A DNA stretch of 64,000 bases from Locusta migratoria (taxonomy: Eukaryota; Arthropoda; Insecta; Orthoptera; Acrididae): contig CM048755.1 in the NCBI GenBank assembly GCA_026315105.1, forward strand, positions 210,664,333 to 210,728,332, in the 5' to 3' direction. This document shows, one piece after another, positions 42,461 to 53,935 of this stretch (position 1 is the stretch's first letter; every line of letters begins with the position of its first letter). The position numbers and the translations under genes were made by a program. The notes beneath the pieces are model-generated. The model was not told where the DNA came from, ran no database searches, and worked only from the letters and a program-made list of their open reading frames with translations.

Positions 42461-43794
42461 CTCCTGTACTTCAACGGAAAAGAGAAGCATCTCAGCTTCT
42501 TACACAGGGACCTACTTAAGCGTTGTTACTTGCTCCAGTATATGAACTAAATCACTTGCTTTTTGATTGTAAGTATTGCATCTACCTCGACAGAGTATCC
42601 CTAAAACGTAATCTCATGTGATATCAAGGTATGGAAGTATGTGAAATATTTAAGTCTCAGTGTATCACCGGCATTGAAAATACCATTGTTTCAATATTAG
42701 CTTCTATAGAAGTAGCGTCTATAAAAAGTCTTAAATAGGGTATTATATATTCATACACTGAAAAACGTTTGCTTGTCGTTCACTATAATTTCCACCGTTG
42801 CAGGGAAACTTTGAATGTTATCGTGGACATAAATGTATTATAAATTAAAACTAATTTATTTTACTGTCTTCAAGAGTGTGTAACGAATGTTGTTTCCTGG
42901 TCATGATTCGTGATTTTAAAGAGCTCGATACCGCACGTTTGAACATTATGTTTCTACCACCTGCAACGAAAGGACAGCTCGTCAGTTATCTGTAGAGTAG
43001 AATAAACTCATTAGTGTGAATAAGGAAAGAAGAGTATTTTTTTCATACTTTTCCTTAGATTAAAACGCGAACCATAGAAAAACCTTACCACAAATTTGTG
43101 ATGTACTCATTTCTTTTGCAGACTTGACCCAAATTGACAATAAAATATTTTATCAGTACTGGAATAGTAAAATTATTGTTTTGTAACAGCATATAACCGT
43201 CAGCCTCAGTTGTTGATATGTGTTTGAAGTACAACTGGAACTGTATATCTGTCAAGAAGTCTCTAAATAACTATAATATGGTATTAAGAAATCGGAGCGA
43301 ATTGAAGGTTGTCTTTAGCATTCATGTCAAGTACTTTTAGCCGTACAGAAAAGCTAGGTACGGTAAAGTGCCCAAATATCGGTTACGTTTTTAAATTAAA
43401 AATTACGAGTAAACTAGCAGTCATTAAGGAAAGTGAGCTCTCTTATTACTGGGGAATATTTGAATACAACCCGTGCAAAATACTTCTGGAAACTTACTCA
43501 TTTAGTAATAGCATAACAAAAAACTAAGACATATAATTTTTACTTTACGAAAATATAGCTCCTAATTTCAGGTTCTCGCATTTCCTAATTACGGATTGGA
43601 AAAAAACTAAATCGTAATAAATTAGTATAACACAGTTTTTATTTACAACAAATTTTTGCTGTCCAGAGTTCTACATAGGAATTCTAAGAAAGTTTTTATC
43701 TTAACCGCAGTACATAAAACGTTCACAGCGGCGCTGCCAATCTCCGAATGGCGTAACAGAATGACCTTCGCTACTGGTTGTCGGAACGAGACAC
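42461..43794. other. AT-rich unassigned interval
   Basis: No gene or repeat seen. ORF 43309-43527 has no motif. Confidence 0.55.
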
Positions 43795-43805
43795 AGATTG
43801 CAGTA

Positions 43806-43993
43806 GCCGGCCGCGATGGCCGAGGGGACTGAGGCGCTTCAGTCACGGTCTGCACGGCCACTACGGTCGAGGGTTCGAATCCCCCCTCGGGCATGGATAT
43901 TTGTGCCGTCCTTAGTTGTAGGTAGTTTGTAAGTTTAGGGACTGATGACCCTGTAGTTAAGTCCCTTAAGCTTAACAAACATTTGAACATTTT
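43806..43993 (+). mobile_element. SINE-A with TSD
   Basis: Perfect 11-bp duplication agattgcagta at 43795-43805 and 43994-44004. About 12 bases shorter in the body than its neighbours. Confidence 0.93.
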
Positions 43994-44004
43994 AGATTGC
44001 AGTA

Positions 44005-44505
44005 ACACGCAAGCGAAATGTTCACCAACACGAAATTCGGCAACAACCCTAAATACGTTTACTTTACCCTTATTGACTGGAAACAGCGTAACTCTGTATA
44101 TGGAATCTCACTATTTCTTGACTTTGGATATGATGTCTCCTTGTATTTTGATACAATATCTGCAATCATTAGTATCAATATTTATGGATTTAGTAATCTT
44201 GACTTAAGCAGAAGTACTAGTTAAGCTCACTCATACAAATAAGGGAAATCTGAACAAGTGTGATCCGAGTCTAACCTGCTTCACTCTCACTAAAAATTAC
44301 GCTACATCTATTTACATGGAGGCAGTGTCTTGTACCACCCCTCCTTACCTACGACGGACCAATCAATTTGCATTTTAAATGTTCATCCCTTCCATCATTT
44401 TGGATTACAAGATGTCATCTGTCTTCTCTTCTTCCCGATCACTCCTTTAAAATATGGCGAATCAGTGCAGTGTCGTGAAGTCTGAAATGACTTGACTAGT
44501 ATTAA
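44005..44505. other. Unassigned interval
   Basis: Short overlapping ORFs only; no motif. Confidence 0.55.
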
Positions 44506-45413
44506 ATCTACATCTACATCGACATAGATACTCTGCAAATCACATTCAAGTGCCTGGCAGACGGTTCATTAACTACTTTCATAACTTTTCTCTACCGTTA
44601 CATTCTCTAATAGCGCGCGGGAAGAAAGAACACCTAAATCGTTCCGTTTTCGATCTGATTTCTCTTATTTTAGTGAGATGGTCATGTCTCCCTAAGTAGG
44701 TGGGTACTAGCAAAATATTTTCACATTCAGAACTAAAAGTCGGTGATTGAAACTTCGCAAACAGATCACGCCGCAATGAATAACGTCTTTCTTTTAATGA
44801 TTTCCACCCCAATTCGTGCAACACTTCCGTGACGCTTCCCCCCCCCCCCCCCCGTAACGTGATAGAACAAAACGAGCTGCCCTTCTCTGAACCTTCTCAA
44901 TGTCTTCCGTCATTCCCACCTGGTGAGGGTCCCACAAGGGGCAACAGTACTCCAGGATAGGACGCACAAGTGTGATGTAGCCAGTCTCTTTCGTGGAGCT
45001 GGTGCATCTTCGAAGCGTTCTGCCGATGAAACGTAACCTTTGGTTCGCCTTCCCCACAATATTTTCTGTGTTCTCTCCAGTCAAAGTTTTTCGTAATTGT
45101 AACTCCTAGGTATTTGGTAGAATCTACGAGCTTAAGGTTTGACTGATTTATCGCGTAATTGAAATTCAGCGGATTTCTTTTAGTGGTCATGTGTATTACT
45201 TCACACTTTTCTTTATTTAGTGTCAATTGCCAATTTTCGAACCATGCAGAAATTTTGTCTAAATCGCTTTGCAGTTGCTTTTGATCCTCTGTTGACTTCA
45301 CTAACCGATAAACGACAGCATCATCCGCGAGCAATCTAAGGGAGCTATTCAGATTGTCTCCGAAATCGTTTATAAACACGAGGAAGAGTAGGGGACCTAT
45401 AACGCTTCCCTGT
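44506..45413 (-). mobile_element. CR1-like LINE, 5'-truncated
   Basis: 3' end 'aaatctacatctacatcgac' (complement of atgtag repeats) at 44506. Runs back to 'ctataacgcttccctgttg' in the RT palm at 45413. Same subfamily as 240-2398. A 17-base C run at 44838-44854 lies in the coding part. Confidence 0.88.
44579..45410 (-). pseudogene. LINE RT palm-to-C-terminus with intact LADD motif
   Basis: LLADDAVVYRLVKSTEDQKQ gives the catalytic Asp pair, then LDKISAWFENWQLTLNKEKC, DSTKYLGVTITKNFDWREH, a frameshift near 45070, TLVRPILEYCCPLWDPHQVG, RRAARFVLSRYGGG (poly-C run), a shift, then CTNWGGN and the tail ORF 44579-44824. Truncated at the 5' side, so it is dead despite the intact motif. Confidence 0.82.
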
Positions 45414-45594
45414 TGAATTAAAAATGATCAGTTTGTAATACGATGTTCGCAGGGACTCATGACCCTGTTCTTTAGTACTCTTAAAATCCCAAACAACAAC
45501 AGCGACGATATTTGCAGTAGCCAGGATTGGAGATAGCAAAGCCTAGCCTTTGAAGAATATCTGCCAGAGCATTAAGTAGCAAGTGTAAGACGCT

Positions 45595-45775
45595 GGGCTG
45601 GTCTGCTTACCATATCGACAACGGCGCCGCAGGCTGAACTGAGTGCCGAAGTTGTGGTTCCGTGCATATAGCTCCCAGGCCGGCCCGATGACGTCACACC
45701 GGTACTTCCCGGCGAATCTGCGGTTACGACTTCCTGCGGAGAGAAGCTCCTCGACCGAAACTCCTCATCTCCCAC
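45595..45775 (-). other. GC-rich exon-like block
   Basis: A minus-strand open stretch (GDEEFRSRSFSPQEVV, STGVTSSGRPGSYMHGTTTS, LSSACGAVVDM) ends at a possible donor ATG|GTAAGC near 45610. Base composition is well above the AT-rich flanks, like the confirmed host exon at 27 kb. There is no ATG in frame at the 5' side and no partner exon found. It may be a host exon or the edge of an unknown repeat. Confidence 0.3.
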
Positions 45776-45985
45776 TGCGCGGGTAGGCCTCTACTGCCGC
45801 CAGATTTTCCTGTTTAAGCAACGCGAAAACCAGCTGACCTTCCTAGACCAGCCACCTGGTATTCCATAAAGTGACTAATCAGACTGTGCAATCAGTTCCA
45901 AAGGTTGGCTTCGACATTATTGCCTTAGTAGATACGATGCCTTCGGATGTGCACCTTCTTGCTTCCGCAATATTCAGACAGTATA

Positions 45986-46468
45986 CAGCGAGATGACAAA
46001 AGTCATGGGATTGTACAGCTACAGATGGCGACAGCATAGTATTACAGAAGGTATAAATGGCCGGTTTACGGGCGGAGCTGTCATTTTTACTGTCACGTGG
46101 AAGGCTTCCCACGTGATTTTAGGCTAACTATGAGTATTAATGGACTTCTACGCGGAATACTGGTTGGGACTCAACGCATGAAATTCTCCATTCCGAAAAT
46201 CGTTCGCGAATTCAACAAACGGAGATCCACAGTGTTACCGAGTGTGCCGAGAATACTAAATTTCAGGCATTACTTCTCACCACGGATAACGTAGTTGCCG
46301 ACGGACTTCACGTTGTTGTTGTTGGAGCTTTAAGGCGCTCAACATCGCGATCATCAGCGTCAGTGCCTTCACGTAATTCAAGAGCGCAGCGCGTTCGCAT
46401 AGAGTTGTCAATGCTAACAGACAAGCATCACAGCCTGAAATAATCGCAGAAATCAATGTAAACATACC
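45986..46468 (+). mobile_element. Tc1-like transposon 5' part
   Basis: Starts next to TA: 'cagcgagatgacaaaagtca'. Then the leader 'ggcggagctgtcattttt' and a decayed HTH region ('gttcgcgaattcaacaa', 'cattacttctcaccacgg'). Related to the element at 30081-32424. It ends near 46468 where Helitron-like sequence follows. Contains a 53-bp retro-inserted tail. Confidence 0.75.
46314..46366 (-). mobile_element. 53-bp tail-only retroposon insertion with TSD
   Basis: 'tgttgttgttggagctttaa' ... 'gatcatcagcgtcagtgc' sits between two cttcacgt copies (46306-46313 and 46367-46374). On the minus strand it ends in a (CAA)n tail, so it is an extremely 5'-truncated retroelement copy. Confidence 0.75.
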
Positions 46469-46469
46469 A

Positions 46470-47481
46470 CTAACGCCTCCATTAAGATACTTATTATTTA
46501 TTAGTATTTGTTTATTCATTAACTGTAGAGAGAAACCTACCGTATGGAATGTAAGTTTATTATTAGTTTTATTGGCATACAGTGTCTGAAGTTCTTTTGA
46601 ATAATATAAAAGAGACATGTAATATATAAAGCAGTGTGTCCATATGTTTGTACGTGTTGCACACAAATCTACAGTTTTGTTCCTATCTTTATGAAATTTT
46701 GTACACGTAAGCTTCAGTCCATGAGGACGGTCGCCGCAAGTGTAAGAATCACGTACGATAAATAGTTCACGTGATATGACGTCAAAAACAATGAGATGTG
46801 CGACAAACCGCTGCATTTAGCGGCAATGCTGCTCATTTTCTCCTAAATCACTGGACCGATTTCAACCAAATTTGGTACACACATTCCTTACCGTGAGTTA
46901 ACAATTGCCGCAGGGTTAAGAATCACATACGACGCATGGTCCAGGAGATACAGCGTCATAAACAATAGGAATCGCAAAAAATGCCACATAATGTGGCGAG
47001 ACTTTAAAAATACACTGCATGAGAACGAGAATACTTAGCGACTTGCAACAAACTTTAAACATAATTTCAAACCTTCATTAAACTTTTATCGCTGACAACC
47101 ATAGCAAAATGATGAAAGGAAAAAAAGTTTCTCGTTTACTACTTTTCCGCTGTTTATAGAGTAAAACTACGGCATTCGGTATGACGTTACAATTTATAAT
47201 TTGTACACTACAAATTGTAACATCAGGAAATTTTACAGACAGTATACAAACATATAGTTGAATGTACCTTCTAAATTATAAGACAGTACGACATGTAGTT
47301 CATGAGATATGATCGCATACACAGTAAAGTTATGGAAAACCGCCCCATCACGCACCAAGTTTTAATCTACTACTTCCCAAGAGATATCACAGACAAATAG
47401 CTCTTATACAAATGAATATATACCTGAAAAATGTCAGGAATAAATAAATAAATACCCGGGCAACGCTGGGTTTTCAGCTAG
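46470..47481 (+). mobile_element. Non-autonomous Helitron (3' end clear)
   Basis: The 3' terminus has hairpin acccgg-gcaacg-ctgggt (47454-47471), then 'tttcag' and CTAG at 47478-47481, followed by T. That is the canonical Helitron end (hairpin, CTRR, host T). The body contains 'ctggaccgatttcaaccaaa', 'tttggtacacacattcc', common in arthropod Helitrons. The 5' TC end is not located; no Rep/helicase coding. The 179-codon ORF 46277-46816 crosses the junction with the Tc1 element and is not a gene. Confidence 0.75.
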
Positions 47482-47651
47482 TAAAATATGAAAATGTCTC
47501 AAGTGTTATCGATAACCTAGACCTTTACAATCCTTACGGTGGCTTTACATTATTTGTTTGCGTTAATTAATTGAGAAATATAATGAGAAAATAATTCCCA
47601 GTATTAATCATAAAAACAATACAATAAATTTGCTGTAGTGTAATTACAATG

Positions 47652-47844
47652 TTCAAATGTTTGTATAGTCTATGGGACTTAACTACGGGGTCATCAATCC
47701 CTAAACTTACAAACTACTTATGAACTACTTACGAACTAGGACGGCACAAATATCCATGCCCGAGGGGGGATTCGAACCCCCGACCGTAGTGGCCGTGCAG
47801 ACCGTGACTGAAGCGCCTTAGTCCCCTCGGCCACCGCGGCCGGC
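47652..47844 (-). mobile_element. SINE-A with TSD
   Basis: Duplication aattacaatg at 47642-47651 and 47845-47854. Confidence 0.92.
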
Positions 47845-47854
47845 AATTACAATG

Positions 47855-48305
47855 TGTACAGATGTGTGTTTTTGTCTAACTAACTAGATGATTGATACAC
47901 GTTTATTTCTACCTATTTCACGTGAGAAGATCTCGGAAGAACTTTGAGCTATCCTCATTTGAAATAGTGTTTGTTTGTGTACGTCTTGTTGTATTTTTAC
48001 GTCAATGGAAGTACTGTTTTATTTGATATGTTGCTTGAAAGAACACTACATGTTATTCAAAAGCTGTTTCTTTATTTAATTACTGGCAGTTGTGGTGTAT
48101 TCTATGTGATACCTGAGATCTATACAGCGTGGTGTGATAAGGATTATCTGTTGATTGAACAAGGTGTTCATAAATTTCAGCTTTACATGCAGAATGACCT
48201 TTGCTTGTAAATTTTATAACAAAGGTAGAGTATTGTTCAAAGTTGCTTGAATGCAGTATTCCTTCTATAACCTAATACACACATAAAAATGTTGCATCAC
48301 CACAA
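47855..48305. other. Unassigned interval
   Basis: 79-codon ORF 47971-48210 (MFVYVLLYFYVNGST) has no family signal. Confidence 0.5.
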
Positions 48306-48315
48306 TATAATAGTG

Positions 48316-48516
48316 TTCAAATGTTCAAATGTTTGTTAAGCTTAAGGGACTTAACTACGTGGTCATCAGTCCCTAAACTTACAAACTACTTATGAACTAC
48401 TTACGAACTAGGACGGCACAAATATCCATGCCCGAGGGGGGATTCGAACCCCCGACCGTAGTGGCCGTGCAGACCGTGACTGAAGCGCCTCAGTCCCCTC
48501 GGCCACCGCGGCCGGC
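48316..48516 (-). mobile_element. SINE-A with TSD
   Basis: Duplication tataatagtg at 48306-48315 and 48517-48526. Inserted 460 bp from the previous copy, in the same orientation. Confidence 0.93.
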
Positions 48517-48526
48517 TATAATAGTG

Positions 48527-48982
48527 CAAAACAAATATATACAGCAGTACCACCCACCTGAAAGAGCTTATATTAGTCCTCAGAGTCCAGATGCTGGATT
48601 TAGATGAAGCGGTTAAAACAAAGTGGGAGAGAACAATGTGCACACCTCACTAAAGCCACGTTGTCACATTCCAAATCACTTTCGGTGACGAAAAAGTTTA
48701 CCTTACATGGAGGCCATTTTAACTATCACGTGGCATTATAACAAGCTCCTTTTTTTTTTCACCCACCCCGCCTCGAAACCTTTTCTTCAAGCACCTGAAA
48801 CACCTTCGCCAATCTATGTTGTGTTTCACGCAAAATCGTCTCTCAATATCCTACTTATTCCTCATCACAGGGATTCCTTGCCTACGTCTCTGACTGCAAA
48901 TCGTACTGTGCTAATATCCCTCTGCTGCGGGTAGATCGACACAATACTTCCACAAGGGTCCTCACATCTTAAGAACTATACT
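48527..48982. other. Unassigned interval
   Basis: No gene or repeat boundary seen. Confidence 0.5.
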
Positions 48983-49649
48983 ATCTAATCAAAAGTATCT
49001 GCACACTTATTAATGGACATTGATATGGAATGTGTCCACCCTACGCCATTATGGAAGGTTGTTCTCTGCTAGGCGCACTTATAATATGGTTTCTGAACGA
49101 CTCTGGAAGAATGGAAATCCTTTTCGCATCAAAAGTTAAAACCAAATAAATTAGTGATGGTGGACGGTCTTGTTTGTGACGAAGTAGATGTACCAGCCTA
49201 TCCTAAAGCTGTGCGTTGGGCTGAGATCGGGACACTGGAAGGCCAGCCCATTTCAAGATGTTGCTTTATTACAGGGGACATTGTCATGTTGACACGGGAA
49301 AAGGATGGATTGACTGTGGTACACTAAGTACCCATGCGGAATGCAGATGTCATTAGACACATTGTCTCAGAACTTTCCTTCGAGTGTTCTTTTAAGTAAA
49401 ATAAGGCTACCTCACCCTAACCACTTCCTCTGTTCCTCACTGTTGTATCTACATAAGGTGGTAGGTAAGTATTACTAAGCATTCACCAAACTATACCCTT
49501 CTATCTGACTGACAGAAGGTATAGATCGATTCACGACTCCCAATCTCTCGATTCCTGTCATCCACTGTCCATTGTCGTCGCTGTTCGTATCACCAAAAGC
49601 TTGCTTTGAACATTAGAGAAACGTGTGGCTTATAAGGGGCTGCCACTCT
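48983..49649 (-). mobile_element. Tc1-like transposon 3' half (fourth family)
   Basis: Begins 'ctatctaatcaaaagtatct' and 'ttaatggacattgatatgg', an end I recognise from insect Tc1 elements, then decayed catalytic-region sequence ('acaggggacattgtcatg', 'gtcatccactgtccattg'). No open frame remains. Joined to a LINE at about 49650. Confidence 0.7.
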
Positions 49650-49666
49650 GACAATGTCTTAGCCAG

Positions 49667-50026
49667 GTGGTAGAGGATTTATGTTCCCTGTGCAAAGATT
49701 TCATTAAACAAGATCATGTTGTGGTAGTGGGTGGAGTGGAAAACAGTATCGATAGGGATCAGGGCTACAGTACTGAGTGTGACCTGGTTAAAATAGCCTC
49801 TGCAACGACCCACACAAATGTTGGTCTGGTGCCTGCTTTCGTGCGACATGATCAGGCCCAACTGAACCGCTCTGTCAGGAGGGCCAATATGGAGTTAGAT
49901 CAGTTGCTCAGGGCGGCCACTCTTTCAGACATTGGTTTGGTTCCTGTTGAGGCTATAAATAGGTTGGACTTCACAAGGCATGGCCTACACATCAGAGGAA
50001 AGGGAAGAATAAACTGGCTGCGTTAA
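49667..50026 (+). pseudogene. ORF1 C-terminal part, SGNH-hydrolase-like
   Basis: DHVVVVGGVENSIDRDQGYS matches the esterase block around 'GGxND', followed by THTNVGLVPAFVRHDQAQLN and DIGLVPVEAINRLDFTRHGL; the last His lies where these proteins have the catalytic Asp/His pair. 5'-truncated, so block I is missing. A stop at 50024 is the natural end region of ORF1. Confidence 0.75.
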
Positions 50027-50366
50027 TAGCAAAAACCTTAATGGGGGTCACTGAAATTCATGGATGTACCTCTTTTTTAGGCTAAGACCTCGGTCCAAGA
50101 CCAGGCAGGCATGTGCTAAAGATGCTCAAAACTCACATGAATCTGACAAAAGTAATGTTACCATATTTCACCAAAATATTGGGACATTAAAGAATAAAGT
50201 TGCGTCTCACAAAAGTAAAATAAAAAATAATGTTACTATCGTTCACCAAAATATTGGGGGATTAAAGAACAAAGTAGATGAGCTTGTGGTTTGTTTAGAT
50301 GACATAGAATCAGAGAATGTAATAGATATACTATGCCTCTCTGAGCATCACATCGTGATGGTTATG

Positions 50367-50574
50367 TTCAAAATGTTCAAATGTTTGTAAATCTACTGGA
50401 CCAAACTGCGTGGTCATCAGTCCGTAGCTTACAAACTACTTAAACTAAGGTAAACTAACCTAAGGACAATACACACACCCATGCCCTAGGGAGGATTCGA
50501 ACCTCCGACGGCAAGCAGCCGCGCGCTCCGCAGCGAGGCGCCTTAGACCGCTCGGCTACTCCACCGCGGCCGAC
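50367..50574 (-). mobile_element. SINE-B in the endonuclease region, with TSD
   Basis: Duplication ggttatg at 50360-50366 and 50575-50581. Removing it restores the LINE frame ('IVM' to 'VMEKVN'). Confidence 0.92.
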
Positions 50575-51334
50575 GGTTATGGAAAAAGTAAACATAAATA
50601 GTTACAAACTAGCAGTACATATGAATAGAGAGAATAAGGTGAGAGGAGGAGTTGCGATCTATGTCAAAATTTATCACTGTGTAAAAAGTTTAGAAACACA
50701 AATGTTTTGTGTAGAGCAACATATAGAAGCATGTGCCTGTCAGCTTAAACCGAATAAAGGCCCTTCTTTTATAATTGTAACAGTATATAGGTCCCCTTCA
50801 GGTAACTTTCAGTTATTTATGGAAAATTTGGATCCGTTGTTGTGCTATCTGTCAGAAAAGGGAAAACAAATTATGATTTGTGGAGATTTCAATGTTGGCT
50901 CACTAAAGGAATGTGATAAGAAGAATGAACCGGAAGTCTTAGTCGGTTGTTTCTATTTGTCATCTGTAATTGATTTCCCTATTCAGGTAGTAAAGGACAG
51001 CAGCACACTGATAGATAACTTTTTTATGGACCAAGATAAGTTTAAAAACATAAATGCTTGTCCTGCTGAGAATGGTCTTTCTGATCATGATGAATAGCTA
51101 CTTACAGTAAGTGACATAGTTCCTTTCTGTAATTCAAAACAGCCCTCCAAAGTTGTGCGTTCAGTTAACTATTCAACAATTAGCAATTTCAGGGAAAATC
51201 TACAGCAGTTAGACTGGGATGAGGTGTATAAGGAAGCTGATACTAATTTAAAAAATAACTTATTTCATGATACATTTGTAAGAGTATTTGAAAATTGTTT
51301 CCCCAAGAAAATAGTTAAATATAATGATAAGAAA

Positions 51335-51535
51335 GCCGGCCGCGGTGGCCGAGGTGGCTGAGGCGCTCCAGTCACGGTCAGCACGCCCACTACGGTCGGG
51401 GGTTCGAATCCCCCCTCGGGCATGGATATTTGTGTCGTCTTTAGTCTTAGCTAGTTCATAAGTAGTTTGTAAGCTTAGGGACTGATGACCCCGTAGTTAA
51501 GTCCCATAAGTTGTACAAACATTTGAACATTTTTG
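51335..51535 (+). mobile_element. SINE-A in the LINE linker, with TSD
   Basis: Perfect 12-bp duplication aatgataagaaa at 51323-51334 and 51536-51547. The LINE codons NDKK are read on both sides. Confidence 0.95.
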
Positions 51536-52433
51536 AATGATAAGAAACCATGCAAGAAACCTTGGCTTACTAACGGAATAAGAATATCTTGTAACCGAAA
51601 AAGGGAACTGTATCTAACAGCAACGAAGAATAATAACCCAGAAACAGTCAAATATTATAAAAACTACTGTGCTACATTAAGAAAAGTTATTAAAAATTCC
51701 AGAAGCATGTGCATCATGTCTGAGATTAGTACCTCTGATAACAAAATTAAAACAATTTGGAACATTATTACCAGGGAGACGGGGCAACCAAGAGCACAGG
51801 GAGACAGCATTACCATCAAACTGAATGAAAAGTTTACAGCTAACAAGCCAGAAGTTTATTTTTTAAATGTGGTGGAGAAAATAGGATCTATATGTTCATT
51901 AGAAGAAGCTAGGCAGTTAATGGAACAGGCCATACCCACACAATTTGATACAATAGAAATTCCACCCACCTCTCCTTCTGAAATTAAGAAAATAATAAAA
52001 TCTCACATGGAATTGATGGTGTTTCCAGCAGAGTAATAAAAGCTTGTTCTCAGGAAATAATTAGGATTCTTAGCCACATATGTAATAGTTCTCTGAAGCA
52101 GGGTGTTTTTCCTGATAGACTGAAATATACTATTATTAAATCACTACACAAAAAAGGGGATACGTCTGATGTCAACAACTATCGCCAAATCTCACTTCTA
52201 ACGGCCTTATCCAAAATTCTTGAAAACGTTATGTATTCTAGAGTAGCTTCACACATATGTAAAAATAAAGTTCTAACAAAATGTCAGTTTGGTTTTCAGA
52301 AAGGCTTTTCAACAAAAAAATACTATATATACTTTCACCAATGAAATATTAAATACTCTGAATAACCACACATCATCCGTTAGGATTTTTTGTGATCTCT
52401 CCAATGCTTTTGATTGTGTCAATAATGGAATTC

Positions 52434-52633
52434 GCCGGCCGCGGTGGCCGAGGGGACTGAGGCGCTCCAAACACGGTCTGCACGGCCACTACGGTCGGGG
52501 GTTCGAATCCTCCCTCGGGCATGGATATTTGTGCCGTCCTTAGTATTAGCTAGTTCATAAGTAGTTTGTAAGTTTAGGGACTGATGACCCCGTAGTTAAG
52601 TCCCATAGACTCTACAAACATTTGAACATTTTC
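52434..52633 (+). mobile_element. SINE-A in the RT region, with TSD
   Basis: Duplication atggaattc at 52425-52433 and 52634-52642. Splits the AFDCVNNGI/HGILLDKM block. Confidence 0.94.
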
Positions 52634-53935
52634 ATGGAATTCTTCTAGATAAAATGAAGTATTGTGGTATGAATGGGCAGTGTACAAATGGTTTAAATCA
52701 TACCTAACAGGAAGAGTGCTGAAAGTTGACATAAGTAATTCACATAATATGCAAAAACAGCCGATTCCTCAAACTGGGAAACAATCAAAAATGGGGTGCC
52801 ACAAGGTTCGGTCTGGGCCCTTTGCTATTCTATATTCATGAAAATGTGCAGAGCTGTTTTTTATTTTATTTTTTAATTTTTATTTTATTTTATTGTATTT
52901 ATTTATTTATTTTGCTAATGATACAAGTATAGTTATCACACCTGACAGACAAGCACTAACCGAAGAAATTATAAACTACGTCTTTCAGAAAATCATTAAG
53001 TTGTTCTTAGCAAATGGACTATTATTAAATTTTGATAAAACACCGTACATACAGTTCCATACAGTAAATGGAATGACACCATTTATAAATATAGACTTTG
53101 ATCAGAAATCTGTAGATAAGGTAGAATATTAAAAAATTTTAGGTGTACGCATTGATGAGGGGTTGAACTGGAAAAAACACATTGAAGAGCTGCTGAAACG
53201 TCTGAGTTCAGCTATTTATGCTATTAGGGTAATTGCAAATTTTAGTGATATACATCTCAGTAAATTAGCTTACTATGCCTATTTTCATTCTCTGCTTTCG
53301 TATGGCATCATTTTCTGGGTAATTCATCATTGAGTAAAAAAGTATTGATTGCACAAAAGCGTGTAATCAGAATAATTGCTGGAGCCCATCCAAGATCATC
53401 CTGCAGACACTTATTTAAAGAGCTAGGGATCTTCACAGTAGCTTCACAGTATATATATTCACTTATGAAATTGGTTATTACCAGTCCCACCGAATTCAAA
53501 AGCAATAGCAGTATACATAACTACAACAGCAGGAGAAAGAATGATCTTCACTATTCAAGGATAAATCTAGCTTTGGCACAGAAAGGGGGGGGGGTGAATT
53601 ATGCTGCCACAAAGTCTTTGGTCACCAACCAAACAGCATCAAAAGCCTGACAGATAGCCAACTAGCATTTAAAAATAAATTAAAAGATTTTCTGAATGGC
53701 AACTCCTTCTACACTATAGATGAATGTGTAGATATAAATTAGTAAATCTGCAATAAATAAATAATAATAATAATTAATAAATAAAACCAAAAAATATAAA
53801 AAAGTGTCATGTAATATTTAGTACAAAGTAATAATTTGTAAAGACACCTTTCATTAACCTGACACGTTCCACATCATTACGAAGGGTCGTATTCATGATC
53901 TATGGAACAAGTACTAATCTAATCTAATCTAATCT

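Larger units (their letters stand above)
50140..53740 (+). pseudogene. ORF2: endonuclease and reverse transcriptase, interrupted
   Basis: Endonuclease: VTIVHQNIGGLKNKVDEL, IDILCLSEHH (Glu), [SINE], NKVRGGVAIYVK, VTVYRSPSGN, IMICGDFNVG (Asp-Asn), ENGLSDHDE (SDH). Linker: YNDKK[SINE]KPCKKPWLTNGIR. RT: SLHKKGDTSDVNNYRQISLL, QFGFQKGFST, FCDLSNAFDCVN [SINE], a broken segment, GVPQGSVW, then FANDTSIVI where the usual FADD reads FAND. Tail: WKKHIEELLKRLSSAIYAI, AQKRVIRIIAGAHPRSSC. A T/A-rich expansion (52861-52911) sits just before the catalytic motif. A near-tandem duplication of the NVTI.HQNIG segment is at 50155-50270. Confidence 0.85.
49650..53935 (+). mobile_element. Longest LINE: esterase-like ORF1, endonuclease and RT, with three SINE insertions
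   Basis: 5'-truncated in ORF1, then complete through ORF2 to a 3' end with (TAATC)n units at 53913-53933. Three SINEs are inside (50367, 51335, 52434), each with a duplication. Without them it is about 3.65 kb. Motif layout resembles CR1/jockey-group LINEs, but the pentanucleotide tail differs from the CR1-like copies elsewhere in the window, so it is a separate family. Inactive: stops, frameshifts and a changed catalytic motif. Confidence 0.87.

Noticed and set aside
46277..46816. 179-codon minus-strand ORF, longest unassigned frame in the area
   Set aside because: It runs across a Tc1-like fragment, a 53-bp retroposon tail and Helitron-like sequence, so the frame is accidental.
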